Assembly: GCF_029407905.1 (NCBI RefSeq) | Contig: NC_073635.1 | Coordinates: 42,663,501 to 42,727,500 of the forward strand | Direction of reading: 5' to 3' | DNA length: 64,000 nt | From: Bubalus kerabau | Lineage: Eukaryota > Chordata > Mammalia > Artiodactyla > Bovidae | In this document: positions 21,898 to 33,345 of the stretch, piece by piece | Layout of the letters: every line of letters starts with the position of its first letter | How positions within the stretch are numbered: the stretch's first letter is position 1 | The notes under the pieces: model-generated | Told to the model about the DNA's origin: nothing | Databases searched by the model: none | The model's input: the letters and a program-made list of their open reading frames with translations, nothing else | Position numbers and translations under genes: made by a program

Positions 21898-22706
21898 CCA
21901 GTTCAGTTCAGTTCAGTTACTCAGTCCTGTCTGACTCTTTGCCACCCTATGAATCGCAGCATGCCAGGCCTCTCTGTCCATCACCAGCTCCCAGAGTTCA
22001 CTCAGACTCACGTCCATCGACTCAGTGATGCCATCCAGCCATCTCATCCTCTGTCGTCTCTTTGTCCTCCTGCCCCCAATCCCTCCCAGCATCAGAGTCT
22101 TTTCCAATGAGTCAACTTTTCTCATAAGTGGCCAAAGTACTGGAGTTTCAGCTTTAGCATCATTCCTTCCAAAGAAATTCCAGGGCTGATCTCCTTCAGA
22201 ATGGACTGATTGGATCTCCTTGCAGTCCAAGGGACTCTCAAGAGTCTTCTCCAACACCACAGTTCAAAAGCATCAATTCTTTGGTGCTTAGCTTTCTTCA
22301 CAGTCCAACTCTCACATCCATACATGACCACAGAAAAAGCCATAGCCTTGACTAGATGGGCCTTTGTTGGCAAAGTAATGTCTCTGCTTATCAATATGCT
22401 ATCCAGGTTCATCATAACTCCTCTTCCAAGGAGTAAGTGTCTTTTAATTTCATGGCTGCAGTCACCATCTGCAGTGATCTTGGAACCCAAAAAAATAAAG
22501 TCGGACAGTGTTTCCACTGTTTCCCCATCTATTTTCCATGAAGTGATGGGACCAGATGCCATAATCTTAGTTTCCTTAATATTGAGCTTTAGGCCAACTT
22601 TTACAGTCTCCTCTTTCATCTTCATCAAGAGGCTGTTTAGTGCCTCTTCATTTTCTGCCATAAGGGAGGTGTCATCTGCATATCTGAGGTTATTGATATT
22701 TCTCCC
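21898..22706 (-). mobile_element. BovB 3' fragment, 0.8 kb
   Basis: Antisense, from the tail CAGTTCAGTTCAGTTCAG to GAGGTTATTGATATTTCTCC. The minus frame 22122-22661 (179 codons) is open over the reverse transcriptase thumb and C-terminal region (MAENEEALNSLLMKMKEETV, GCESWTVKKAKHQRI). Younger diagnostic bases (ATTTCTTTGG and AATGATG in sense) but a TGAAC tail. Its 5' end abuts L1-like leader sequence. Confidence 0.95.
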
Positions 22707-22919
22707 TAGGGTTAGTTCTCAGGTAGTCTAGGGTCTTGGAGCCAGTGCTTCCACTTCAAAGGCTCAGGGTTTGATCTCTGGTCAGGAATGAATATTCCAC
22801 AAGTGGTTTATTTTGACATTGAGGGAGAGTAAAACAAATATCTAAAAATGAGAAACCAAAGATGAACCACAAACCATTGGCAGTTACAAAATCAGGAAAA
22901 TAATAATAAAAATAATGGA

Positions 22920-23908
22920 ATATGCATATATACATATAAACCCATGAGCAAAGTGAAAACAGCCCAACAAAAATAAAGTACAGTAGATTGATCTGGCAAG
23001 CAAAGGAAATAAAAAATTATATTTACCAGTTAAGAGCAAAACTAACTTAAGCACAAAATGGAAAACAAAACTAAAGCAAGATGCCAAGTGGGGAATAAAC
23101 CAATGAAAGCAAAACTAAGAAATATGTTGAGAAGAAAGGAAAGAAAGAATAGATATGTAAAGTTAAATAGAGGTATATGAAGAAGATTTATGTACATTAA
23201 AGATTAACTGCAAGGAGAAAAGAACAGTAGGAGAGGCAAACAAAGGAATAAATGTAGAAAAATAATAATAGGTTAAAAAATTAAAATGCAAAATCATAAC
23301 AAAGTGAAAAGAGAAAAAATAGAAGAAGAAAGAAAAGGAAAAAAGAAAAAAAAAAAAAAAAGAGAGAAAACTCCACAGAACTGCAAAAGCCCAATGTAGA
23401 GGCAGAGATTTATAACAATAGAAAGTGTGCCTGAATAGACACATATACATATACAGCATAAGCCAAATCAAAACAGTCCATCATAAATTAAGTACAGTAT
23501 AATGACCTGCTGAACAAAGGAAACCAAAAGTTTTATCTACCAGAACAAAACTAATTAAAGCACAAATTCAAACAAACAAACAAACAAAAACAAAAAACTA
23601 AAGCAGGGTGCCAACTGGGGAATAAAGCAATTAAAATAAAACTAACAAATATGTTGAGAAGAAAGGAGAGAAAGAAAAGAGAGAAAGAATATATATGCAA
23701 AGTTAAATAGAAGTAGATAAAGAAGCTTAATATACATTAAAGTTTAACTGCAAGGGGAAAAGAACAGTAGGAAAAGCAAACAAAGGAATAAATGTAGAAA
23801 CAATAATAATAGGTTTAAAAATTAAAATTATAAAAGAGAGAGAGAAAAAAAGAGGAAAACTCCACAGAATTGCAAAAACCCAAAGTAGAAGCAGAGGTTT
23901 ATGATAAC
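22920..23908 (-). repeat. Tandem duplication, unit about 500-540 bp
   Basis: Two diverged direct copies, about 22920-23422 and 23437-23908. Matching anchors: AAGTACAGTA (22976, 23490), TTGAGAAGAAAGGA (23127, 23653), CAAAGGAATAAATGTAGAAA (23241, 23781) and CTCCACAGAA (23371, 23860). The offsets vary from 489 to 540 because of A-rich indels. It lies within the L1-like leader. Confidence 0.88.
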
Positions 23909-24631
23909 AATAAAAAAAAATGTGACTGAGGAAAATAAAAAGAAAGCTCAAAAGCTTAATTGGATTTCTCAGTGCCAATAAAATCGACAACTACAACAGA
24001 GGGGGGTGGGGAAGAAAAAAAAAAAAAAAGAAATGAAAAAATCCAAAAGAATCTACAGAACAAGTCAAAATATAAGAATAATAAATGTTTTTCTTGAGTC
24101 ACTGCTGTCAGAGTCCTTTCCCGTGCTGGGAATCACAGTCAACCTTACCTCCCTAGGAGGCCCTCCAACACTGTGCTGGTCTCTGGATCTGCTGTCGGGG
24201 CAGCTTAGGTTCTAATCTGGCCCTACTCCTGTGTGTTCCTAACTCCAATGTCCACAGCTATCAGAGCTAGTGCATTTTCTTTTGTGGGAGCTCTCAATAT
24301 CCTTTTACATATTCCATAGATAGACACAGGGTCTGCTTAGTTGATCATGTGGATTTAATCTGAAGCTTTTACAGCTGGTCTAAAGGTTTTGGGTCTTCTT
24401 CTTTAGCCACAATGCCCCTAGGTTTCAATTACTGTTTTATGTCCATCTCTTCATGTGGGTTGTCCACTGGAGTTTAGCTCCTAAGGCTGCTCTAGAAGGG
24501 GGTTTGACCCTGTGAGGGCCAGATGTGGAGGTGGTGCAGCTTCTTGAGTCACAGGGGTTCTGGCAGCACCAGATATTCAGGGGTATTGGCAGCTGGGGTA
24601 GTAGGAAATGTAGTGCTCTAGAAGGGTATGG

Positions 24632-24907
24632 TGGAGAAAGGCAATGGCACCCCACTCCAGCACTCTTGCCTGGAAAATCCCATGGATGGAGGAGCCTGGT
24701 GGGCCGCAGTCCATGGGGTCGTTAAGAGTTGGATAAGACTCAGAGACTTCACTTTCACTTTTCACTTTCATGCATTGGAGAAGGAAATGGCAACTGACTC
24801 CAGTGTTCTTGCCTGGAGAATCCCAGGGACGGGGGAGCCTGGTGGGCTGCCATCTATGGGGTCGCACAGAGTCGGACAGGACTGAAGCGACTTAGCAGCA
24901 GCAGCAG
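24632..24907 (+). mobile_element. BOV-A2 SINE
   Basis: Full-length-looking copy: GAGAAAGGCAATGGCACCCC, first monomer, CACTTTCACTTTTCACTTTC linker, GCATTGGAGAAGGAAATGGC, second monomer and a (CAG)n tail. Flanking TATGG on both sides is a short candidate target-site duplication. Confidence 0.95.
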
Positions 24908-24908
24908 G

Positions 24909-25035
24909 ATATGGCAACCAGTATTGGCCAATGCGCTCCAGTATTCTTGCCTGTGGAATCCCCTCTCTGACAGAGAAGCCTGATAGGACACGGTCTACAG
25001 GGCCTCAAAGAGTCGGGCAGGACTGAAGCAACTCT
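24909..25035 (+). mobile_element. Bov-A monomer-like SINE, diverged
   Basis: CTCCAGTATTCTTGCCTGTG, GACAGAGAAGCCTGATAGG and TCGGGCAGGACTGAAGCAAC show one Bov-A monomer, older than the adjoining BOV-A2, which seems to have inserted at its 5' edge. Confidence 0.85.
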
Positions 25036-26106
25036 GTGTGCATAAACACTCCACCCCCGAGCCCCACCCCCCCACCCCGCACCTTTGGCTGTGGCAGCTC
25101 TGCCCCAGTGAGAATTGAGTGTTCAGGTGGTGCAGCTGCTTGGCTTGTGGGGACCCTTGTGGGGCCAAGTGTTCAGGGACACAGGCTTCCTCTGAGCAGG
25201 AGTTATGGTCTTATCAGTTTTTTTTCAATCCTCTTGTAGCTGGTGATCAGAAGGCCTCTTTGGCCAGTCTTTCTCCATAGCTCTGCCCATTCAGGCACTT
25301 AGAGGGATCCCTTTCCTGGGGTCCTTCTCTGTTGCTCCACGCATCAGACACATAGAGGGGCCCCCTGACTGGGGTCCTACTCTATAGATCAGTGCATCAG
25401 GCACTTAAAGGGGCAACCTGGGTGGGGTCCTATTCTGTAGTTCACTGTGTCAGGCGTTTGATGGGCCATCCTCTCTATTGTTCAGCTGCTGATGCTGGCC
25501 TGTGGGGACAGAGAGGCTATGGTGATGGCTCCACCCTTTATGCATGACTCAGCAGTATCACCTTACTTCCATGGTTGCCTGGCTTTCCTCCACAGGCATT
25601 TCCTCCCCCCTCACATCCCCTGATCCATCTCTCCTCAGTCAATAGCAGCCCTTGCCCTGGAATTGCTCCACAATCCCTAAACTCCAGATCCTAGCTGCTG
25701 CCCCTTCCAGGAGACCCACCTTCCTGCGTGGCATATGTATAGCTGTGGTAAGTTTTTCATTCCATTTAGGCTGCCACAGATCAGCTGTTTCACTCTCAGC
25801 CTTAAATGTTTCTCCTTTGACTCAGACAATTGCCCTGCTCTGGGGATCGGACCCCTGCTTCAGTTCCCCCAACCCCCAAGGGCAGGTCCAGTCCTACTAA
25901 CATTCCTGTTTTTCCCACTAGTTCTTTTATGCTACTGAGTTTTGCATGGTTCTACATATTCTTTTCCACTGATCAAGCATTCCTGTCTGTTCTCAGCTGG
26001 TATTCTGCATGCACTTCTGTGTCTGAAGGTGTATTCCTGATGTATCCGTGGAGAGAGATGTACTTCACGTCTGCCTACTTGCTCCTCCGCCATCTTGTTC
26101 TCTCCT

Positions 26107-26699
26107 GAAAGTTTTCTTAATATGGCTCCAGTACATATGGATTACATTTGTAAAATGGAATATGTAGGGATAAATTTCAGGCAGGAGAGAGGAGGTGAGA
26201 GGGTAGCTAAGAGGTGGCAGTTGGGCATGTACAGCAGCTGTTATTTTACTGGCTGGGAAACTATTCAGATTGATGAGACTTGCTGTATTTGGTGTAAGCT
26301 GGGGTGCTAAAGCCGACATAACTCTTCTATATTCTCTATGGCAAAGGTTCTACAACACTCCCTGGGATGTCAAAGCCATGCTGATTGTTTCACATTTCTA
26401 CTGTTTAATATACATCCTAATAACCTTTCCCATCCCCAAATGTTTTCTGTCTCCAGAAAACTGAAAGCATAGTTCTTCTACTTCATATTGAAGTGGCATG
26501 CTGGACTTTTGAGTCACCCAAGGATATACTGCATTTGGAATATAATACTCTTATACACAAGATTTTCTAAAAATGTAGAATATTTTCCAACAGATTTGGT
26601 CAACACTAAACTTTCTTATTTTTTTTTTTTTCTTATATACTCTAGGCATCATCCTGAATATTAATGTTTCCAGAAAAAAAAAGCAAACATTTTCACATC
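26107..26699. other. Unassigned sequence
   Basis: No family recognised; T-run at 26619-26631. Confidence 0.5.
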
Positions 26700-28950
26700 T
26701 TTCCCAACATCAGGGTCTTTTCCAAAAGTAAGTTCTTCACATCATTTGGCCAAAATATTGGAGTTTCAGCTTCAGCATCAGTCCTTCAAATGAATATTCA
26801 GGACTGATTTCCTTTAGGATGGACTGGTTGGATCTCCTTGAAGTCCAAGCGACTCTCAGGAGTCTTCTACAAGATCAGAGCTCAAAAGCATCAATTCTTT
26901 GGTGCTCAGCTTGCTTCATAGTCCAATTCTCACACCATACATGGCTACTAGAAAAACCATAGCTTTGACTAGACGGAACTTTGTTGGCAAAGTAATGTCT
27001 CTGCTTTTTAATATGCTGTTTAGGTTGGTCATAACTTTCCCTCCAAGGAGCAAGCATCTTTTCATTTCATGGCTATAGGCACCATCTGCAGTGATTTTGG
27101 AGCCCCCCAAAATAAAGTTTATCACTCTTTCCATTGTTTTCCATCTATTTGCCATGAAGCAATGGGACCAGATGCCATGAGCTTAGTTTTCTGAATTTAG
27201 CTGAGTTTTAAGCCAACTTTTTCATGCTCCTCTTTCACTTTTATCAAGAGGCTCTTTAGATCTTCACTTTCTGTCATAAGGGTGGTGTCATTTGCATATC
27301 TGAGGTTATTGATATTTCTCCCAGAAATCTTGATTCCAGTGTGTGCTTCATCCAGCCCAGTGTTTCTCGTGATGTACTCTGCATGTAAGTTAAATAAGCA
27401 GGGTGACAGTATACAGACTTGACGTACTCCTTTCCCAATTTGGAACCAGTCTGTTATTCCACATCCAGATCTAACTGTTGGTTCCTGACCTGTGCACAGA
27501 TTTCTCAAGAGGCAGGTCAGGTGGTATGGTATTCCCATCTCCTTCAGAATTTTCCACACCTCATTGTGATCCACACAGTCAAAGGATTTGGCATAGTCAG
27601 TAAAGCAGAAAAAGATGTTTTTTTCTGGAACTCTCTTGCTTTTTCAGTGATCCAACAGATGTTGGCAATTTGACCTCTGATTCCTCTGGCTTTTCTAAAC
27701 TCAGCTTGAACATCTGGAAGTTTATGGTTCATATACTGTTGAAGCTTGGCTTGGGGAATTTTGAGCATTACTTTACTAGCCTGTGAGATGAGTACAATTG
27801 GCGGGAGTTTCAGCATTCTCTGGCATTGCCTTTCTTTGAGATTGGAATGAAAACTGACATTTTCAAGTCCTGCGGCCACTGCTGAGTTTTCCAAATTTGC
27901 TGGCATATTGAGTGCAACACTTTCACAGCATCATCTTTCAGGATTTGAAATAGCTCAACTGGATTTCCATCACCTCCACTAGTTTTGTTCATAGTAATGC
28001 TTCCTAAGGCCCACTTGACTTCGCATTCCAGGATGTCTGGCTCTAGGTGAGTGATTATACCATCGTGATTATCTTGCTCATGAAGATCTTTTGGGAATAG
28101 GTCTTCTGTTTATTCTTCCTGTCTCTTAATATCTTCTGCTTTTGTTATTTCCATACCATTTCTATCCTTTATTGTGCTTATTTTGCATGAAATGTTTCCT
28201 TGGTATCTCTACTTTTCTTGAAGAGATCTCTGGTCTTTCCCATTCTATTGTTTTCCTCTATTTCTTTGCATTGATTGCTGAGGAAAGCTTTCTTTTCTCT
28301 CTTTGCTATTCTTTGGAACTCTGCATTAAAATGGCCATATCTTTCCTTTTCTCCTTTGCTTTTCGCTTATCTTCTTTTCTAAGCTATTTGTAAGGCCTTG
28401 TCAGACAACCATTTGCCTTTTTCATTTCTTTTTCTTGGGGATGATCTTGATCCCTGCCTCCTGTACAATGTCATGAACCTCTGTCTTCCATAGTTCTTCA
28501 GGCACTCTGTCTATCAGATCTAATCCCTTGAATCTATTTTTTCATGTCCACTGTATAATCATTAGGGATTTGATGTAGGTTATACTTGAATAGTCTAGTG
28601 GGTTTGTCTATTTTCCTCAGTTGAAGTCTGAATTTGGCAATAACGAGGTCATGATCTGAGTCACAGTCAGCCTTTGGTCTTGTTTTCGCTGACTGTATAG
28701 AGCTTCTTCATCTTTGGCTGCAAAGAATATAATCAATCTGATTTTGGTGTTGACCAACTGGTGATGTCCATGTGTAGAGTCTTCTCTTGTGTTGTTGGAA
28801 GAGGGTGTTTTCTATGACCAGTTTGTTCTCTTGGCTAAAGTCTATTAGCCTTTGCCCTGCTTCATTCTGTACACCAAGGTCAATTTTTTTACTCCAGATA
28901 TTTGTTGAGTTACTACTTTTGCATTTCAGTCCCCTATAATGAAAAGGATT

Positions 28951-28972
28951 TTTTTTTTTTTTTTTTTTTTAG
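28951..28972 (+). repeat. Poly(T) tract within antisense BovB
   Basis: About 22 T where other copies read a short T-poor stretch (compare GAAAAGGACATCTTTTTAGG at 58592-58611). Sense orientation: an A-run in the endonuclease coding region. Confidence 0.85.
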
Positions 28973-29247
28973 GATGTTAGTTCTAGAAGGTCTTGAAGGT
29001 CTTCATAGAACCATTTAACTTCAGCTTCTTTGGCATTACTGGTCAGGGTATAGAGTTGGATTACTGTGATATTGAATGGTTTGTCTTGGAAATGAGCACA
29101 GATCATTTTGTCCTTTGTGAGATTGCATCCAAGTACTTCATTTCTGACTCTTTTGTTGACCATCATGGCTACTCCATTACTTCTTAGGGATTCTTGCCCA
29201 AGTAGTAGACATAATGGTATCTGAGTTAAATTCACACATTACAGTCC

Positions 29248-29878
29248 AAATAGATGGGGAAATAATGGACATGTTGGCTGATATATTTTGGGGGGCTCCA
29301 AAATCACTGCAGATGGTGACTGCAGCCTTGAAATTAAAAGATGCTTGCTCCTTGGAAGGAAAGTTATGACCAACCTAAACAGCATATTAAAAAGCAGAGA
29401 CATTACTTTGCCAACAAAGGTCTCTCTAGTCAAGGTTATGTTTTTTCCAGTAGTCATGTATAGATGTGCAAGTTGGAATATAAAGAAAACTGAGTGTTAT
29501 AGAATTGATGCTTTGAACTGTGGCATTGGAGAAGACTCTTGAGAGTCCCTTGTACTGCAAGGAGATCCAACCAGTCCATTCTAAAGGAGATCAATCCTGA
29601 GTGTTCATTGGAAGGACTGATGTTGAAGCTGAAACTCCAATACTTTGGTCACCTGATGCGAAGAGCTGACTCATTTGAAAAGACCCTGATTCTGATAAAG
29701 AGTGAAGGCAGGAGGAGAAGGGGACAACAGAGGATGTGATGGTTGAATGGCATCACCGACTCAATGGGCATGAATTTGGGTAAACTTTGGGAGTTGGTGA
29801 TGTACAGGGAGGCCTGCAGTGCTGCGGTCCATGGGTCACAAAGATTCAGACACGACTGAGTGAATGAAGTGATCTGAA
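29248..29878 (+). mobile_element. BovB 3' fragment nested in antisense BovB
   Basis: Sense piece from AAATAGATGGGGAAATAATG to GTGATCTGA, with the C-terminal frame 29288-29739 broken once near 29540. Old-state bases (GTTCATTGG, CTGATG). Host sequence ACAGTCCA before and ACAGTTGA after the insert suggests a short decayed target-site duplication. Confidence 0.92.
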
Positions 29879-30339
29879 CAGTTGATTTTAGTTAGCTGAT
29901 TCCTAAAATGTTGACATGCACTCTTGCCATCTCCTGTTTGACCACTTCCAATTTGCCTTGATTTATGGACCTAACTTTCCTGGTTCTTATGCAATATTGC
30001 TATTTATAACATCAGATTTTACTTCTATCACCAGTCATATCCAAAACTGGGTGTGATTTTCACTTTGGCTCCATCTCTTCATTCTTACTGAAATTATTTC
30101 TTCATTGATCTCCAGTAGCATATTGGGCACCTACTGTCCTGTGGAGTTCATCTTTCAGTTCCTTATCTTTTTGCCTTTTCATAGTTTTCATGGGGTTCTC
30201 AAGGTTAGAATACTGAAGTGGTTTGCCATTCCCTTCTCCAGTGGATCATGCTTTGTCAGAACTCTCCACCATGACCGTTCTGTCTTGGGTAGACGTCTAT
30301 TTTTGTTATATTTCCTAATCAAATTCATCGAAAATTCAA

Positions 30340-30397
30340 GGTTTTTTTTTTGTTTGTTTGTTTGTTTTTTTTTTGTTTTTTTTTTTTTTTTTTTTAA
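30340..30397 (+). repeat. T-rich low-complexity tract
   Basis: Runs of T broken by G, partly (TTTG)n. Possibly the antisense A-rich tail of an unrecognised retrotransposon. Confidence 0.8.
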
Positions 30398-30526
30398 CCA
30401 TAGGAGTATGCTTCCATGGAAAATTTTGCTTTCTACATTCCCAATCTTTTCAAAGTAGGCATTGCTTTAGACTATAACAAAAATGTGAACACTGCTTTAT
30501 TATAGTTGATTTATTGAATATTTAAG

Positions 30527-30626
30527 TTTTTTTTTTAATTTTATTTTATTTTTAAACCTGAAACACTGTATTAGTTTTGCCAAACATCAAAACGAATCTG
30601 CCACAGGTATACATGTGCTCCCCATA
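30527..30626 (-). mobile_element. L1 3' end fragment
   Basis: TTAATTTTATTTTATTTTTA, GTATTAGTTTTGCCAAACAT, GAATCTGCCACAGGTATACA and TGTGCTCCCCAT are the reverse complement of the last about 100 bp of the cattle-type L1 (compare 48200-48270). Confidence 0.92.
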
Positions 30627-30637
30627 TTTTTTGAATT

Positions 30638-30856
30638 AAATACTTTTTTATGTTTGGCTGTGCTCTCGTTCTTCATTGCTCACCAAGGGGCTACTCTCTA
30701 GTGGTGCATGTGAATTCTCATTTTGGTGGCTCCTCTTGTTATGGTACATGACTGTAGTTGCCCTGTGTTATATGGGATCTTTCCAGGATGGAGATGAACC
30801 TGTGTCTCCTGCATTGGCAGGTGGATTCTTAACCACTAGACCATCAGTAAAGTCCT
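30638..30856 (-). mobile_element. CHR-type SINE of even-toed ungulates
   Basis: On +: TTTGGCTGTGCTCTCGTTCT, TCATTTTGGTGGCTCCTCTT, ATATGGGATCTTTCCAGGAT, GAACCTGTGTCTCCTGCATT and GGCAGGTGGATTCTTAACCA. This is the order of the antisense tRNA-Glu-related CHR SINE known from cetaceans, hippos and ruminants. Older than Bov-tA and diverged. Confidence 0.8.
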
Positions 30857-31607
30857 AGGTGAATAGTCTTAAAAGAAACTGCTTGCTTGCACTGCACCCT
30901 TCTCAAATTAAAGACACTCATTCGTGATTCTTCATATGCCATCCATCTAATTCTGGTGGGTGTGTTCTAATTAATAAACAGAATTATATCCCAACTGCTA
31001 CCTTTCCAGGGACAAAAGGAAACAGGAGTGAGAATGGAAATGGGATGAAAAAAGAACAATTGAATATTTGGGAAGAGACAGTTGAATCCATACAACTGTG
31101 AAAAACAGAGACAGACAGACAGAGGGAACTTGAAACAATTGTGCATAATTTTACATCATTTTGAAATAGCTACAGTGAGGAATAGACAGAAGCCAAAATG
31201 CACCATTAATGATACTGATAAGAAATGGAGCAACAAAAGATACAAAACCTCTTATGCTCTTGATATCAGTAAACTTTCTGTGCTGGGGAAAAACAAAATC
31301 CCCTTTTGGGAGGCTCATATATATACAATGCCATTAAATGATGGTTCCTTTCACCAGAACTTCAATTCTGCTGCAATTTTCAACCCGATTCAACTCAATT
31401 CCACTGTATTAAAAATGTGCTGTGTGGAAGAAAAAGGGATCTTACTGTGTGGCTGAACTAAGGAAGACAACAAGTAAAGGAATAATTTCTGGTAAATCTA
31501 TTGATTTGTGCATTATTAATTAATGGGAATATTACAGTTTGCCTTAGGAGATCTACTGAGTGAATACTATTACATATGGGGCACATGTAACAGATTATAA
31601 GAGCAAT
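30857..31607. other. Unassigned sequence
   Basis: A frame of 124 codons (31082-31456) is open by chance as far as I can tell: composition is Asn/Lys-rich and no motif is seen. A (CAGA)n-like stretch lies at 31108-31124. Confidence 0.45.
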
Positions 31608-31998
31608 CAGTTCAGTTCAGTTCAGTCACTCAGTCATGTCCAACTCTTTGCCACCCCATGAATCACAGCATGCCAGGCCTCCCTGTCCGTCTCCAACTCC
31701 CAGAGTTCACTCAGACTCACGTCCATCGAGTCAGTGATGCCATCCAGCCATCTCATCCTCTGTCGTCCCCTTCTCCTCCTGCCTCCAATCCCTCCCAGCA
31801 TCAGAGTCCTTTCCAATGAGTCAACTCTTCACATGAGGTGGCCAAAGTACTGGAGTTTCAGCTTTAGCATCATTTCTTCCAAAGAAATCCCAGGGCTGAT
31901 CTCCTTCAGAATGGACTGCTTGGATCTCCTTGCAGCCCAAGGGACTCTCAAGAGTCTTCTCCAACAACACAGTTCAAAAGCATCAATTCTTCGGCGCT
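31608..31998 (-). mobile_element. BovB 3' fragment, 0.4 kb
   Basis: Antisense, from tail CAGTTCAGTTCAGTTCAG to CAATTCTTCGGCGCTT. Younger diagnostic bases (sense ATTTCTTTGG, CAGTACTTTGG) with a TGAAC tail. The minus frame 31634-31816 is open over the 3' part (GRQRMRWLDGITDSMDVSLS). Confidence 0.95.
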
Positions 31999-32009
31999 TT
32001 TTCTATTTT

Positions 32010-33345
32010 TTTTTTTTATTATTTTTTAAAATTTCTTTTATTGAAATGTAGCTGATTTACAATGTTGTGTTGATTCCTGCTGTAAAACTAAGTGATTACG
32101 TTACACATGTATCTATGTTCTTTTTCATCATCTTTTCCATTATGGTTTATCACAGGATATTTAACATAGTTCCCTGTGCTATATAGTAGGATGTTATTTA
32201 ATACATTCTAATCTGCATCTGCTAACCCCAAACTCTCAATCCATCACTATTACATCCCTCCGCCACCTCGGCAACCACTTTATATGTCTGTTAATCTGTT
32301 TCTGTTTTGTAGGTAAGTTAATCTGTGTCATGTTTCAGATTTCACATAAAACTGATATCATTTGATATATGTTTTTCTTTTTATGGCTTATTTCAGTTAG
32401 TATGATTATCTCTAGGTCCATCCATGTTGCTGAAATTGCATAATTTCATTCTTTTCTATGACTGAGTAATATTTCACTATATATATCTACCAAATCTTCT
32501 TTACTCATTCATTTTTCAATAGACAGTTAGGTTGTTTCTATGGTTTGGCTATTGTGAACAATGCTGCTATGAAGATAGAAGTATGTGTATCTTTTTGTCT
32601 TATAGTTTAGTCTAGATATATGCCCAGAAGTGGGATTGTTGAATCATATGGCAACTCTATTTTTCATTTTTTTATGTGGAAACTCCACAAAACTTTCCAT
32701 TGTGGCTGCATCAATTTGCATTCCTACAAACAACATTGGAAAGTTCCCTTTTCTCCATACCCTCTCCAAAATGTATTATTTGTAAACTTTTTAATGATGT
32801 CTATTCTGATAGTGTGAGGTGATACTAAATATAGATTTGATTTGCATGTCTCTAATAATGATTAATGTTGAACATCTTTTATGTACTTGATGGTTATTTG
32901 CATATCTTTTTCAGAGAAATGACTGTTTAGGTCTTTTGCCCTTTTTTCAATTAGGTTGTTTGCTTTTCATTGTTGAGTTGTATGAGCTGTTTGTATATTT
33001 TGAGAATTTAGCCTATGTCAATTTCATCATTTGCAAATATTTTTTCCTAGTACATAGATTGTCTTTTCATTTTGTTTACGGTTTCTTTTGCTATACAAAA
33101 GTTTAGCAGATTGCTTAGGTTCCAGTTGTTTATTTTTGTTTTATTTCTCTTGTCTTGGGAGACTGACCTAAGAAAACACTGATGTGATTTCTGTGAGAAT
33201 GTTTTGCCTCTGTTCCTTTCTATGAAATTTATGGTATCATGTCTTATATTTAAATCTTTAAGCCATTTCAAGTCTATTTTTTATTTACGGTGTGAGTGTG
33301 TATTCTAACTTGATTGACTTACATGCAGCTAGCTATTCAATAAGG
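32010..33345 (-). mobile_element. Old L1, 3' region and ORF2 C-terminus
   Basis: Antisense L1: 3' non-coding end on + from 32030 (TTATTGAAATGTAGCTGATT, ATGGTTTATCACAGGATATT, CTGCTAACCCCAAACTC), then ORF2 C-terminal coding (TCCATCCATGTTGCTG, AGAAGTGGGATTGTTGAATC, GGTTGTTTCTATGGTTTGG). The minus frame 33047-33271 reads MKWLKDLNIRHDTINFIERN, an ORF2 block seen also at 44760 (KWIKDLNVRPETIKLLEEN). Many stops. Older than the cattle-type L1 copies. Confidence 0.88.

Larger units (their letters stand above)
22707..26106 (-). mobile_element. L1-like 5' leader, antisense, no ORFs
   Basis: Read on the minus strand, the block begins at 26106 with GAGAACAAGATGGCGGAGGA, the kind of start seen at L1 5' ends, continues through a GC-richer leader (25040-26060), and ends in a T-rich region (22840-24100 as A-rich on +). 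No ORF1 or ORF2 follows: the element is cut at 22707, next to BovB. The leader would hold an RNA polymerase II promoter in a live copy. Two SINEs interrupt it. Assignment to cattle-type L1 rests on the start and general resemblance; an LTR origin is the main alternative. Confidence 0.55.
26700..30294 (-). mobile_element. Long BovB LINE, lacks its 3' tail
   Basis: Antisense BovB in two blocks, 26700-29247 and about 29879-30294. From 5' to 3' (right to left) it covers the region before the endonuclease, the endonuclease (minus frame 28969-29235: NGVAMMVNKRVRNEVLGCNL, VKWFYEDLQDLLEL), the linker, the reverse transcriptase (27810-27992, 27544-27906, 27197-27574) and the C-terminal ORF. The YADD box reads Tyr-Ala-Asn-Asp at 27287-27298. 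The GGAATCAGC Glu of the endonuclease is a stop here (near 29900). A T-run (28951-28972) replaces some bases. The 3' last about 200 bp, including the tail, is missing, so it was broken after insertion or never completed. Confidence 0.94.

Noticed and set aside
23163..23990. Hydrophobic Phe-rich membrane proteins
   Set aside because: They come from the T-rich strand of a duplicated leader; both copies give similar frames because the DNA is duplicated.
30676..30858. Small membrane protein gene
   Set aside because: The frame lies wholly inside a CHR-type SINE.
31082..31456. 124-codon single-copy gene
   Set aside because: No motif, no start or splice context, Asn/Lys-rich as expected for random AT-rich frames. 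Kept only as unassigned.
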